Made by a program: the position numbers and the translations under genes
Shown: in pieces, positions 26,461-35,432 of the stretch
How positions within the stretch are numbered: position 1 is the first letter of the stretch
How the letters are laid out: every line of letters starts with the position of its first letter
Notes under the pieces: generated by a model
What the model was told of the DNA's origin: nothing
Seen by the model: only the letters and a program-made list of their open reading frames with translations
Database searches by the model: none
Assembly: GCA_947632555.1 (NCBI GenBank)
Contig: CANRPU010000001.1
Span: 62,001-126,000, forward strand
Source: an uncultured Lachnospiraceae bacterium
GTDB lineage: Bacteria; Bacillota; Clostridia; Lachnospirales; Lachnospiraceae
Direction: 5' to 3'
DNA: 64,000 nt

Positions 26461-27209
26461 GACGTGATACTCCCCCCTTTAAGTCTGACCAGATAATGTT
26501 TTCCTGCAGCCAGCAGATACTCCCCTGCGCGGCCGCCGATGCCTCTTTTTTTTACGGGCATCCTGAAATAGTCGCTGTAAGAGATCATATTTCGGCTTTG
26601 TTCCCTGAACATGCGCCGGTAGCCTTCCAGGTGCTTTTCCTCCATTTCATTGGTATGCACCACCAGGGTAGTTACGCCTCTTTTTTTCTTTAAGCTTCTG
26701 CTCTTTAAAAAAGAAATGGGGTAAAACACCATTCCGTTTCTCAGATACGGTCCGTTACCAAAGCCGTCCGTCAGACGGGTATACCCGCAGTTTCGCAATG
26801 CCCGGAGGGTAGCCCTGTCATAGGAATGTCCGGGAGCCATAAAAATATCCGTGCTGATCCCGTTCCGCTTCAGAATTTCGCTGCCTTTCCGCAGCATCTT
26901 CTCCTGTTCGTCCTCAGGCACCCCCGCGAATTCCGAAAAATGGTTGAGAGGAAAAATTCCGCCTTTCCTGGTAGTATAAATGTGCCGGTAGCCGTGCATG
27001 GCTACCGTCCAGCCGCTCTCCTGCAGATTCCTGACAAGATCCCAGAAATCTTCTTTTTCTTTTTCCTTATGCAGGTTTGGGTCCCCATTGTCCGGCACCA
27101 CTCCGATCAATGGCTTTATCCCATACTCATCCAGCAGAGCTTTAAACGCCATAAACTTTTCCCTGTTCATATCCGGTGAGATATCATCCATGCGGATTGC
27201 CAGTTTCAT
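26445..27209 (-). CDS. DUF2334/NodB-like polysaccharide deacetylase
   Basis: A 254-residue protein of the DUF2334 branch of carbohydrate esterase fold proteins. LAIRMDDISPDM (3-14) provides the Asp pair, VVPDNGDPN follows the second strand, VAMHGYRHIY (about 78-87) carries His-x3-His metal ligands, and FMAPGHSYD is the third loop. It would remove an N-acyl group from a sugar or lipid-linked sugar. The gene directly downstream of it encodes a GT4, and directly upstream (18 bases) is a formyltransferase, so this is a second formyltransferase/deacetylase pair, built from different subfamilies than the pair at 5627-7218. Confidence 0.8.
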   Translation of the reverse strand: MKLAIRMDDISPDMNREKFMAFKALLDEYGIKPLIGVVPDNGDPNLHKEKEKEDFWDLVRNLQESGWTVAMHGYRHIYTTRKGGIFPLNHFSEFAGVPEDEQEKMLRKGSEILKRNGISTDIFMAPGHSYDRATLRALRNCGYTRLTDGFGNGPYLRNGMVFYPISFLKSRSLKKKRGVTTLVVHTNEMEEKHLEGYRRMFREQSRNMISYSDYFRMPVKKRGIGGRAGEYLLAAGKHYLVRLKGGSITSCRNR

Positions 27210-27227
27210 ACTCCCGCTCCGTTCCGT

Positions 27228-28148
27228 TCATTCTAAAATGTCCCCTGCCTTCAGTTCCCGTTCCGATTCATATCTGCGTATCAACAGCGAACCGTCCACT
27301 GTCCGTACTATTGGTCGGCCGTCAAAGACATCTACGATCTCCCCAGGTTTATATTCCGAAAAATCCAGCATTTCATCAAAGGGAACGGCTTCCCAGATCA
27401 CTACCCGCATATCCCCGGCAAAAGCAAAAGCCCCCGGAAAAGGCGCTGTCACCCCACGGATCAGATTATAAAGTTCTCTCGTTCTGTTATGAAAATCCAG
27501 CCTGCCGTCCGCGGCGGTTCTCTTCTCATACCAGGAATCAAAATCCCTGGAAGCGGTTTTTATTTCAATGTGGCCGCTCCTGTACGCTTCTAAGAGTTTT
27601 CTGATCAGCCTCTTAGAACAGATCATATTTTTATACTGCGCCGTCCTGATATCATCATAAGGCGTAATGGAAAACATTTCCGCCGCGAATACATTGGGAC
27701 TGTCCGCTTTTTCATCATAACGGAACAGATTCAGATTAAAACGGGTATCTCCCAGTATCACGGACCAGTTCAGAGGGGAACGTCCCCGGCCAAAAGGAAG
27801 GTAGCCGCAGCTGCCATGAAATCCGTATACGCCAAACCGAAAACGGTTCAATACCGATGGTGGGATCAGACGCTGCCATCCCATAGAGATACCGATATCA
27901 AATTGATTTTCCTCGAGAAAACGCCGCGTCTTCTCATCTGTGAGAAAATAGCTGTCCGCCTCATGCACCGGTATCCCATATTTCTGTGTCAGTCCGGCCA
28001 GCCCCTTATATCCGGATATCTGATTTCTTTTGGTCACCTCCGGACTGACAGTGATCACCAGATCCACAGGGCATATATGTTCCTGAATAAAAGATACTAT
28101 GTTCTCTGAGGTATCCTTCACCCCAAACACAACAACTTGATATTTCAT
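27228..28148 (-). CDS. Formyltransferase-family protein with C-terminal Fmt domain
   Basis: A 306-residue protein starting MKYQVVVFGVKD; the ATG at 28148 has GAGGAA 6 bases upstream, so longer forms are not supported. DIGISMGWQRLIPP and VYGFHGSCGYLPFGRGRSPL form the core, with His111 and Asp149 at catalytic positions. The Asn of the usual Asn-x-His is Gly109 here. LYNLIRGVTAPFPGAFAF (in the last third) is the C-terminal Fmt-type domain, as in ArnA. It probably formylates a sugar amine using 10-formyl-tetrahydrofolate, though the changed Asn makes another acyl donor or a lowered rate possible. It lies between the WbpP-like epimerase and the DUF2334 deacetylase. Confidence 0.78.
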   Translation of the reverse strand: MKYQVVVFGVKDTSENIVSFIQEHICPVDLVITVSPEVTKRNQISGYKGLAGLTQKYGIPVHEADSYFLTDEKTRRFLEENQFDIGISMGWQRLIPPSVLNRFRFGVYGFHGSCGYLPFGRGRSPLNWSVILGDTRFNLNLFRYDEKADSPNVFAAEMFSITPYDDIRTAQYKNMICSKRLIRKLLEAYRSGHIEIKTASRDFDSWYEKRTAADGRLDFHNRTRELYNLIRGVTAPFPGAFAFAGDMRVVIWEAVPFDEMLDFSEYKPGEIVDVFDGRPIVRTVDGSLLIRRYESERELKAGDILE

Positions 28149-28158
28149 ACGGTTTCCT

Positions 28159-29133
28159 CTACAGATTTGCTTTATACCAGTCGATTGCCAGCGCAATGCC
28201 GCGGGCAAAATCATATTCCGGATCATAGCCCAGAAGTCTGCGCGCCTTGCTGATATCGGCATTGGAATCCCGGATATCCCCGGCGCGGCTGGGCCCGAAA
28301 ACAGGCTCTACATCTTTCTCCAGCGCCTTGCAGAGCGCATGGTACACGTCGATCAGATACTCTCTTCCGCCGGCGCCGATATTGAAGGCTTCTCCCGCGG
28401 CCTCCGAGGGCGCAAGACACGCTTTCAGATTGGCCTCCACTACATTCTCCACATAAGTAAAATCTCTGGACTGCTTTCCGTCCCCGTTGATGGTAGGCCT
28501 TTCCCCCTTTAACAGCTGCCTGATGAATTTGGGTATCACAGCCGCGTAGGCTCCTTCCGGATCCTGCCGTCTGCCAAACACATTAAAGTACCGCAGGCCA
28601 TAGGTATCCAGTCCGTACAGCACTTTATAAAGTCTGCCGTATTCCTCGTCCACCCGTTTTGTCAGCGCGTAGGGAGAAAGCAGTTTTCCCTCCGCTCCTT
28701 CTTTTTTCGGCAGCACAGGATGATCCCCATACACGGAAGAACTGGAAGCATATACAAATTTCTTAACGCCGTTCTGCCTTGCCGCTTCCATCATATTGAG
28801 CGTTCCCCGTATATTGATCTCCTCATATAAAAGCGGCATCTCAATACTTCTGGGTACACTGCCCCAGGCCGCTTCGTTCATGACATAATCCACTCCCCTG
28901 CAGGCTTCCATGCAGGTTTCGAGATCACGGATATCCCCCCTGATAAAGGTAAAACGCTCATTTTCTTCAAAAGGCGCGATATTTTCATATTTTCCTGTGG
29001 AAAGATTGTCCAGGCACCTGACCGTATAGCCCATTTCCAGAACTGCCTCGCAGAGATTGGAGCCGATAAAACCGGCTCCTCCCGTAACCAGGAAAACACT
29101 GTTTTTGTCAAACCGCAATTCTTTATAACCCAT
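28159..29133 (-). CDS. UDP-hexose/UDP-HexNAc 4-epimerase (WbpP/TviC-like)
   Basis: A 324-residue extended SDR. VFLVTGGAGFIGSNL (13-27) binds NAD; SSSSVYG (130-136) and SPYALTKRVDE with Tyr155-x3-Lys159 form the catalytic site; NEAAWGSVPRSIEMPL matches the WbpP/TviC branch, which works on N-acetylated sugars. The start is the ATG at 29133, after AGGAG at 11 bases. It overlaps nothing but is 14 bases from the dehydrogenase gene upstream. With that enzyme it can convert UDP-GlcNAc to UDP-GalNAcA. A plain UDP-Glc 4-epimerase is a less likely alternative. Confidence 0.85.
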   Translation of the reverse strand: MGYKELRFDKNSVFLVTGGAGFIGSNLCEAVLEMGYTVRCLDNLSTGKYENIAPFEENERFTFIRGDIRDLETCMEACRGVDYVMNEAAWGSVPRSIEMPLLYEEINIRGTLNMMEAARQNGVKKFVYASSSSVYGDHPVLPKKEGAEGKLLSPYALTKRVDEEYGRLYKVLYGLDTYGLRYFNVFGRRQDPEGAYAAVIPKFIRQLLKGERPTINGDGKQSRDFTYVENVVEANLKACLAPSEAAGEAFNIGAGGREYLIDVYHALCKALEKDVEPVFGPSRAGDIRDSNADISKARRLLGYDPEYDFARGIALAIDWYKANL

Positions 29134-29147
29134 AACACTTTTCTCTC

Positions 29148-30464
29148 CTATAATCGCCAATACAGATAATCTTCTGTTCCGTATTCCTTTTTCTCAAACA
29201 GTCCCTTGATATCCAAAAAGACTTTTTTCTCACGGGCAGGGTTAAAAAAGCCGCTGATCTGTTCCTTTGTCAGGGACAGGAACCGGCCATGCGCCACCGC
29301 GATAACAACCGCATCCATATTCTTCACATCCGCCAGCGAATCAAAACGGATGCCATAAAGCCTTTCCGCCTCCTCCGCATCGGCTTCCGGGTCCACCACC
29401 ATGGGGGTGATCCCATATTCGCCCAGTTCTTTATAAATATCGATCACCTTGGTATTTCTGGTGTCAGGACAGTTTTCCTTAAACGTAAAGCCCAGGATTG
29501 CCACTTTGGCCCCCAGAACAGGGATCTGAGCTTTGATCAGGTTTTTTACCAGGCTCTCCGCCACATATTTCCCCATATCATCGTTGATCCGGCGGCCTGC
29601 CAGAATGATCTGGGAATGATATCCCAGCGCTTCCGCCTTATAGGTCAAATAGTATGGATCCACGCCGATACAATGTCCACCTACCAGCCCGGGATAAAAT
29701 TTCAGAAAGTTCCACTTGGTTCCCGCCGCTTTCAATACCGCCTGTGTATCAATACCCATTTTATTGAAGATGATGGAGAGCTCGTTCATAAACGCGATAT
29801 TAATATCCCGCTGGCTGTTTTCAATTACCTTGGCGGCCTCCGCCACTTTAATGGATTCCGCCCGGTACACACCGGCTTCCACTACCAGTTCATATACCTT
29901 CGCCACTTCCTCCAGTGTTTCCTCGTCCATGCCGGACACGATTTTGGTAATGGTTTCCAGTCTGTGGACTTTATCGCCGGGATTGATCCTTTCAGGAGAA
30001 TAGCCTATTTTAAAATCCACACCGCACTTCAGACCCGATTCTTTTTCCAGTATGGGGACGCAGATATCCTCGGTAACGCCGGGGTATACCGTAGATTCAA
30101 ATACAACGATAGAGCCTTTCACAAGATTTTGTCCCAGAATGCGGCTGGCGCCTTCCACAGGTGACAGGTCTGGAGTATGGTCATCATTTACCGGAGTGGG
30201 TACCGCCACAATATGGAATCTGGCCTCTCTCAGCCGGGAAGCGTCCGCGGTAAATTCCACAGCAGTATTTCGGATCACTTCTCCTCCCACCTCATTGGTA
30301 GGATCGATCCCGTTCTGATACAGTTCTATCTTTTTCGCGTTTAAATCAAATCCCACCACTTTTATCTTTCTGGCAAACGCCACCGCTATGGGCATTCCCA
30401 CATAGCCCAGACCTACCAAAGATAATTTTTCTTCCCCGCTTACCAGTTTTTCGTATAAGCTCAT
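29148..30464 (-). CDS. UDP-N-acetyl-hexosamine dehydrogenase (WbpO/TviB-like)
   Basis: A 438-residue nucleotide-sugar dehydrogenase. LSLVGLGYVGMPIAVAF (15-31) binds NAD; VPTPVNDDHTPDLSPV (about 89-103) follows the TviB/WbpO pattern; GGHCIGVDPYYL holds the catalytic Cys265; GFTFKENCPDTRNTK is the C-terminal NAD-contact block. It oxidises C6 of UDP-GalNAc or UDP-GlcNAc to the uronic acid in two NAD-dependent steps. The ATG at 30464 has AGGAGG about 10 bases before. Together with the epimerase it gives UDP-GalNAcA, a likely target of the AsnB-type enzyme further downstream. Confidence 0.88.
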   Translation of the reverse strand: MSLYEKLVSGEEKLSLVGLGYVGMPIAVAFARKIKVVGFDLNAKKIELYQNGIDPTNEVGGEVIRNTAVEFTADASRLREARFHIVAVPTPVNDDHTPDLSPVEGASRILGQNLVKGSIVVFESTVYPGVTEDICVPILEKESGLKCGVDFKIGYSPERINPGDKVHRLETITKIVSGMDEETLEEVAKVYELVVEAGVYRAESIKVAEAAKVIENSQRDINIAFMNELSIIFNKMGIDTQAVLKAAGTKWNFLKFYPGLVGGHCIGVDPYYLTYKAEALGYHSQIILAGRRINDDMGKYVAESLVKNLIKAQIPVLGAKVAILGFTFKENCPDTRNTKVIDIYKELGEYGITPMVVDPEADAEEAERLYGIRFDSLADVKNMDAVVIAVAHGRFLSLTKEQISGFFNPAREKKVFLDIKGLFEKKEYGTEDYLYWRL

Positions 30465-30483
30465 AACCGCAGTTCCTCCTGTT

Positions 30484-31578
30484 TTATCTACTCTGTAAAA
30501 TCCCTTCAATCTCCTTTATATATACATCAGTCACCTGCGTTCTGTCAAATTCCCGTTCCATTTTTTCCCGCGCTCTTTTCCCCATCAGCGCGCGCTCTTC
30601 CCAGCTTACAGCCAGAAATTTCCGCATTGCTTCTACCAGACTTTCCACATTTCCCGGTTCACAGCCGAAACCGGTAACGCCTTCATCAAAGATTTCCCTG
30701 CAGCCGCTGATATTTGTCGCGATCACCGGTCTTCCAGCCGCGGAAGCTTCCATCAGTACATTTGACATTCCTTCATGATAGGTCGGAAGAACGATTACCG
30801 ATGCCGCTTTCATGTAGGAATGCACATCCAGCTGAAAGCCCAGATGTGTTATAATATTCTTCTCCGTATAAACGCTTAAGATGTTTTCGTAATCCTCGTT
30901 ATCCGCCCCCAGGGTCTGAAACTCTACCTTGTCCCCGTATTCGCCATACAGAATATCCGCAGCCCGCAAAAATTCTTCAATTCCCTTTTCCTTCATAATT
31001 CTTCCGACAAATAAAAACCTTACCGGTCCATCAGCAGAATATGTTTCAAATACATGCTGTTTCAGATCCACCCCGGAGCCTTTCACCAGAATACTCTTTT
31101 TCCCATGAATTTTGTAATCCGCAAATGTCTGTTGATTTTGCATGTTCTGAAAAAAAATACACGCCGCCTTTTTGGCCGCAACCCGGTACATCACGGTAAT
31201 CAGATGCCGTATGAGGCCTTTCTTCTGAAAATTCGTTCCTAAACCCGTAATCGTAATGATATACGGTATCTTCCGCAGCCTGCAGCATATCCCGCCATAG
31301 ATATTTGGCTTTATAGTATATGTCAAGACCACATCCGGTCTGATTCTCTTCATCAGTCCGCGATACTTTAAAAGCAGCCGGAAATCCTCTATAGGATTCA
31401 TTCCCCGTTTGTTGATCGGGGTGCAGATCACTTTACACCCTTCCTCTTCCAATTCTCTTTTTCTCTGCGCATCAGGAACACTGATGAACATTTCATGCCT
31501 GTCTGACAGACGTTTCATAAGCTCATTGCGAAAATTATATATACCGACCGATGAATTGGCTAATACTAATATCGTCAT
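30484..31578 (-). CDS. GT4 glycosyltransferase (PglA-like)
   Basis: A 364-residue GT4 enzyme. LVLANSSVGIYNFRNEL opens it, TYTIKPNIYGGI and TITGLGTNFQKKG are the acceptor-side motifs shared with PglA/CapM-type transferases; FVGRIMKEKGIEEFL, PTYHEGMSNVLMEAS and TNISGCREIF form the donor side. PglA adds GalNAc to the undecaprenyl-diphosphate-bound first sugar. The PglC-like initiating enzyme lies 3 kb upstream, so this protein may add the second residue (inference). AGAGG stands 8 bases before the ATG. Confidence 0.87.
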   Translation of the reverse strand: MTILVLANSSVGIYNFRNELMKRLSDRHEMFISVPDAQRKRELEEEGCKVICTPINKRGMNPIEDFRLLLKYRGLMKRIRPDVVLTYTIKPNIYGGICCRLRKIPYIITITGLGTNFQKKGLIRHLITVMYRVAAKKAACIFFQNMQNQQTFADYKIHGKKSILVKGSGVDLKQHVFETYSADGPVRFLFVGRIMKEKGIEEFLRAADILYGEYGDKVEFQTLGADNEDYENILSVYTEKNIITHLGFQLDVHSYMKAASVIVLPTYHEGMSNVLMEASAAGRPVIATNISGCREIFDEGVTGFGCEPGNVESLVEAMRKFLAVSWEERALMGKRAREKMEREFDRTQVTDVYIKEIEGILQSR

Positions 31579-31600
31579 CCCGTGAACCTCTCATCCCGTT

Positions 31601-32635
31601 TTATCCCCTGTATTTTGGGAAAAAATCATTCTGACGGATCTCTCCTGCCCGTATGGCAAGCAGTTTATCATATTGATCCTGCATATAAATTCTTTTTCCA
31701 ATATGGAAACGGTTCAATTCTCCTCTGAAAAAAGCTCTTTTAAACTTAAATAAGCTATCTTCGCCCGAACCTACCCCGCCTCCCAGATAAAAGGTCCTGT
31801 AACCATTTTTACTTCCCCATACTGCCGCCTCATAAAGCAGAAGATTGGTTGCCGCAAGACTGCTATATTCCTTCATGGAACCTGACAGATGGTAATACAT
31901 CTTATCATTCGCAAATATAATGATAGCAGCCGCGATGATAGTATCATCCGGGATCTGCGCATAAAATACCTGCGCGTGATCCGAGAAATCTTCCGCTATG
32001 GATTGATAAAAATCTCTGTTAAAGTAATAATAATCGGCAGCATTATCCTTATCCATGGTCTTATTGTACAGACCGCGAAATACTTCCAGCATTTCGACAG
32101 AGCAGTTCTTTTTGATCGTTACGCCATTTTTAACCGCTTTGCGGATAACATTCCGATTCTTGCTGGTAAGATTGCTCCATATCATATCAGGTTCCGCCAG
32201 ATCCATGTGAACGACTTCTCCAAGCGGAACGATCTCATAAGCTCCTGCCATATTGATATGATTTTTCAACAATGGATGGAAACGCACAAACTCACAGATT
32301 ATACCATTTCGCGCACACCAGGCAGTATATTCATCCATGAGAGCCTTTACATTTCCGCTGCCTTCCGTCAGCCAGCCTCCGTATCCATAAGGCGTTGCGA
32401 AGTCATAATATGTGCTGTTCGGAATCTTCCCTGAAAAATTTTTATCTTTTTCAATATCCCTTTTCATTACAACGTTGATTCCTCTTATCCCGTTTCCATT
32501 GTAATAAAACAGCAGGGGTTCTCCATCTCCATGCAGCTGAAAAGCCTTAACATAACCACTGAAATAATAAACATCATGGTCGGTAAAGGACTGTACGATA
32601 TCGTCCCATTCCGCCCGCTGATCCATAGAATACAC
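31601..32635 (-). CDS. FemAB/GNAT-like acyl- or aminoacyltransferase
   Basis: A 344-residue protein with two GNAT-like lobes, as in FemAB and BioF2-type acetyltransferases. YDFATPYGYGGWL ends the first lobe; LTSKNRNVIRKAVKNGVT is the basic helix; YHLSGSMKEYSSLAATNLLL and LGGGVGSGEDSLFKFKRAF close the second lobe. The first codon is GTG (32635); an ATG three codons later is possible. It lies 2 bases after a PLP-dependent protein, and this pairing suggests that the enzyme acylates the amine made by that aminotransferase. Whether it uses tRNA, acyl-CoA or another donor is not visible. Confidence 0.75.
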   Translation of the reverse strand: MYSMDQRAEWDDIVQSFTDHDVYYFSGYVKAFQLHGDGEPLLFYYNGNGIRGINVVMKRDIEKDKNFSGKIPNSTYYDFATPYGYGGWLTEGSGNVKALMDEYTAWCARNGIICEFVRFHPLLKNHINMAGAYEIVPLGEVVHMDLAEPDMIWSNLTSKNRNVIRKAVKNGVTIKKNCSVEMLEVFRGLYNKTMDKDNAADYYYFNRDFYQSIAEDFSDHAQVFYAQIPDDTIIAAAIIIFANDKMYYHLSGSMKEYSSLAATNLLLYEAAVWGSKNGYRTFYLGGGVGSGEDSLFKFKRAFFRGELNRFHIGKRIYMQDQYDKLLAIRAGEIRQNDFFPKYRG

Positions 32636-32637
32636 CG

Positions 32638-33690
32638 TCAGGATAATTCCCCACCTCCAAAGTCTTTTACCGCCCCTACGATCCGATACATGTCATCCGC
32701 CGTATATCTCTGGTCACAAACAAGGCTTAATTCATCTTCATAAAGTTCTGCGGTTTGCTCATCCAAAACATGATATTCGCTCACCGGCCAATGAACAGGA
32801 CAATATATTTTCCGAGTATTTAAATATTGCCGCAATGCGTTTCTCTTTCCCTGCGGCACTTTGATCGGTACAAACAGGGGGCAGTCCTCATCGGCCAACT
32901 CTGGAAAAATCAACTGTTTCACAAAAGCCCTTCGCAATATTTCCGCGTTATCTCTTCTTCGCGTCCTGATAAAATCTACATCAAGACTGGCCGCCAGTCT
33001 GACATCCCGCCTGCTTGCAGCAGCCGCTCCATAGCTTTCAAGAAGCTCTTCCGCTTTATGAAATATTTCAAGATAACGCTTATCTTCGCATTCTCCTGAA
33101 TTTTCATCATTTTTGCCCGTAAGATAAGCGGCTTTCATCTCCATCGCTTTTTTTCGCAGCGAAATATATTCTTGATTCTCCTCTGTGCTCGCGGCAGTCA
33201 TATGCCCGTCATATGCCCACGCAAATCCCCCGCTCCAGAAGCCGCACCATTTCCGCAGGCTGCCAAAGCTGTAATCTGCGAACTGTCTGTTCAGTGAAAA
33301 TACGCTGTGGGTCAAGTCGCGTATTATGATTCCCTGAAATTCCTTCGGCACAGGCGAATTGCTGTAACCAAAATAATCCATAACCAGCAGAACATCACAG
33401 TCCATTACCTGACTGATGTCCTGTGTAAACTCCTTTGATGCAGTAACGGGATAAAAGCATGGCCTGATGCCTTCTTTCAGGAACGGAACTATCATGCTGT
33501 CACAGCACCAGGATGGAATTGCCGCTGTCAGGACTTTCTTTCTTCGCAGGATATCCCTGATAACCGCGCTTAACGCATCCCTTCCCGAAAGAAACCACTG
33601 AGTACGCTCTGGAAAGATCCTGTGCTCCGTGCCGCAAACCGGAATATCCCAAAATTCGCTTCCGATTTCTCTCACGCCGTCAGCCTCCAC
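32638..33690 (-). CDS. PLP-dependent aminotransferase-like protein (DegT-type fold), GTG start
   Basis: A 350-residue divergent fold-type I PLP protein. FLSGRDALSAVIRDIL is the cofactor phosphate region, VMDYFGYSNSP and RDLTHSVFS (with Asp125) match DegT proteins, and SFGSLRKWCGFWSGGF holds the likely Schiff-base Lys147. The usual SxHxxK-GEGG motif is replaced by SLRKW-GG, a subgroup found in glycan loci. The GTG at 33690 has AGAGGGG 9 bases before; a second GTG five codons later also has a good site. It probably makes an amino sugar that the FemAB-like neighbour acylates (inference). Confidence 0.75.
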   Translation of the reverse strand: MEADGVREIGSEFWDIPVCGTEHRIFPERTQWFLSGRDALSAVIRDILRRKKVLTAAIPSWCCDSMIVPFLKEGIRPCFYPVTASKEFTQDISQVMDCDVLLVMDYFGYSNSPVPKEFQGIIIRDLTHSVFSLNRQFADYSFGSLRKWCGFWSGGFAWAYDGHMTAASTEENQEYISLRKKAMEMKAAYLTGKNDENSGECEDKRYLEIFHKAEELLESYGAAAASRRDVRLAASLDVDFIRTRRRDNAEILRRAFVKQLIFPELADEDCPLFVPIKVPQGKRNALRQYLNTRKIYCPVHWPVSEYHVLDEQTAELYEDELSLVCDQRYTADDMYRIVGAVKDFGGGELS

Positions 33691-33694
33691 TGTA

Positions 33695-34693
33695 CTATTC
33701 CCCTCTCAAGGATTTAAATCTGTCAAATTGTGCCTCATATTTATAGTCTTCAAAGAGCTTATGGACATCATATACCGGTTCATAGCCCAGCTCTTCCTTA
33801 GCATTTGTTATATCCATCAGAAAACCACCACCACTCTTGCCTGGATGATACTCAATAATGGACGGCTTGTCTTTCGGAGAAAACACGTCAATGATCGCCT
33901 GACACTGTTCCCGAAGCGTTACCGGAATTCCTGTTCCCACATTATAGAATCCCGTATCCCTGTCAACCAGACATGCCTTACAGAGCATCTGCGCGCAGTC
34001 ATACACATGCACCATATCCTTCGCGTAATCGGGGTCACCCCATAGTTCCAGCGGTTCACTGTTTTTAGCGCGATTAATCTGCCTATACAGCGGCCGCATT
34101 GTTTTTACACCGTTTGGATAGTAATATTGAAACGTGCTGTACTCATAGATTGTGGGAAACCGGAATACGAAATATTTCAGCCCGTACTCCGCGAGATAAT
34201 GCTTCAGCATTTCGATCGCCGTATTTTTTGATATCACATACATCGCATGGTCCCCGCTGTAACTGAAGTAAGGCGGCAGATCCGGCTTTAAAACAGCCTT
34301 CGGATCATCCGCGGAATAAAGGCTGATATCAAACACTGTCTGGCTGAAAAGAATTCTGTCCGCTTTTACCCTGCGGCAATATTCCAAAACATGATAAGTT
34401 CCCATGATATTGGTATTAAGATACTTTTCTCCGTCATAATCATCCATGTAGGAAGGAATTGTAGCCGCTAGCAGAATCACCGCATGAACATTTTCCTGGG
34501 GAAGTTTATCAAAATCTGCTTTATTCAGCATATCCACCTGTACAAAATCCACTCCAAACTGTGCGAACACATCCGTATTTCTCCTGCCCGATGCAATGAC
34601 CTCATAATCCTTTTCTTTAAAAAACTGAGCAGCATATTTCGTAACATAAGAACCCACATTGCCTGTTGCGCCAAAAATTATTATTTTTTTCAT
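33695..34693 (-). CDS. NAD-dependent epimerase/dehydratase (extended SDR)
   Basis: A 332-residue SDR. KIIIFGATGNVGSYVTKY (3-20) is the cofactor loop, in the GxxGxxG form; MYVISKNTAIEML carries Tyr-x3-Lys; DYAKDMVHVYDCAQML and FYNVGTGIPVTLREQC are the substrate-side blocks. The start at the ATG at 34693 follows AGGAAAG by 6 bases. It lies between the PGT and the divergent aminotransferase, so it may supply a 4-keto or epimerised UDP-sugar to them. Product and substrate cannot be read from the motifs; it is not a PseB. Confidence 0.8.
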   Translation of the reverse strand: MKKIIIFGATGNVGSYVTKYAAQFFKEKDYEVIASGRRNTDVFAQFGVDFVQVDMLNKADFDKLPQENVHAVILLAATIPSYMDDYDGEKYLNTNIMGTYHVLEYCRRVKADRILFSQTVFDISLYSADDPKAVLKPDLPPYFSYSGDHAMYVISKNTAIEMLKHYLAEYGLKYFVFRFPTIYEYSTFQYYYPNGVKTMRPLYRQINRAKNSEPLELWGDPDYAKDMVHVYDCAQMLCKACLVDRDTGFYNVGTGIPVTLREQCQAIIDVFSPKDKPSIIEYHPGKSGGGFLMDITNAKEELGYEPVYDVHKLFEDYKYEAQFDRFKSLRGE

Positions 34694-34715
34694 TTTCTTT
34701 CCTTTCATTCTCCTG

Positions 34716-35408
34716 TCACATATTTTGGGGACCGGTACCGGCTTCATCCCACTGCCTCTGACGTACGATATGGAACGCTTCCGGTCCTGCCTCTCCCTGG
34801 CCTATGTCCTCATGCCTGAAGACTACAGATACCGTTCTGAAAAGTATTTTTATATCAAGCAGAAAGGACAGATGATCCACATAATAAACATCATACTCAA
34901 ACCGTTTTTCCCATGCTGCAGAATTTCTTCCGTGTACCTGTGCCATACCCGTCAGACCCGGTCTTACATCATGTCTGCGCATTTCTTCTTTTGAATAATA
35001 AGGTTTATAAATAACTGCCAGCGGCCGGGGGCCTACCAGACTCATATCTCCGATAAATATATTCCATAGTTCCGGAAGTTCATCCAGACTGGCAGCCCGA
35101 AGAACGCGTCCAAACCGAGTTAAGCGCTCCTCGTCAGTCAATACCGCAATACCTTTTTCCACACATTCCAGACGTTCCTTGTCCGTCAGTTTTCTCCCAT
35201 CTTTTGTTTGGGCGGGCAGCATGGTCCTGAACTTGTACATCCTGAATACATTTCCCTTATATCCCAGACGCTCCTGTTTGAAAATAACAGGCGCTCCCAG
35301 CCGTATTCGGACAAGAGCGGCTGTAATGAGTAATACCGGGGACAGAACGATCAGCGCCAGCCCCGAAAACAGAACATCCAATACACGTTTTATGATCCTC
35401 CGGTACAT
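34716..35408 (-). CDS. Phosphoglycosyl transferase (PglC/WcfS-like), initiating enzyme
   Basis: A 230-residue small phosphoglycosyl transferase. An N-terminal re-entrant helix (about 8-32) precedes IFKQERLGYKGNVFRMYKFR; ASLDELPELWNIFIGDMSL carries the catalytic Asp109-Glu110 pair, and SLVGPRPL completes the family signature. It moves a sugar 1-phosphate from UDP to undecaprenyl phosphate and so starts glycan assembly. GGGAGG stands 8 bases before the ATG at 35408, which rules out a slightly longer form. The PglE/PglF-like genes just upstream suggest the first sugar is a 4-amino-6-deoxy HexNAc. The C-terminal 40 residues are extra compared with PglC. Confidence 0.9.
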   Translation of the reverse strand: MYRRIIKRVLDVLFSGLALIVLSPVLLITAALVRIRLGAPVIFKQERLGYKGNVFRMYKFRTMLPAQTKDGRKLTDKERLECVEKGIAVLTDEERLTRFGRVLRAASLDELPELWNIFIGDMSLVGPRPLAVIYKPYYSKEEMRRHDVRPGLTGMAQVHGRNSAAWEKRFEYDVYYVDHLSFLLDIKILFRTVSVVFRHEDIGQGEAGPEAFHIVRQRQWDEAGTGPQNM

Positions 35409-35432
35409 TAAGCCGCCTCCCAACAACCTTTA

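Noticed and set aside
28149..28262. Longer formyltransferase with 38 extra N-terminal residues
   Set aside because: The extension lies over the epimerase gene, and the ATG at 28148 has a clear ribosome site.
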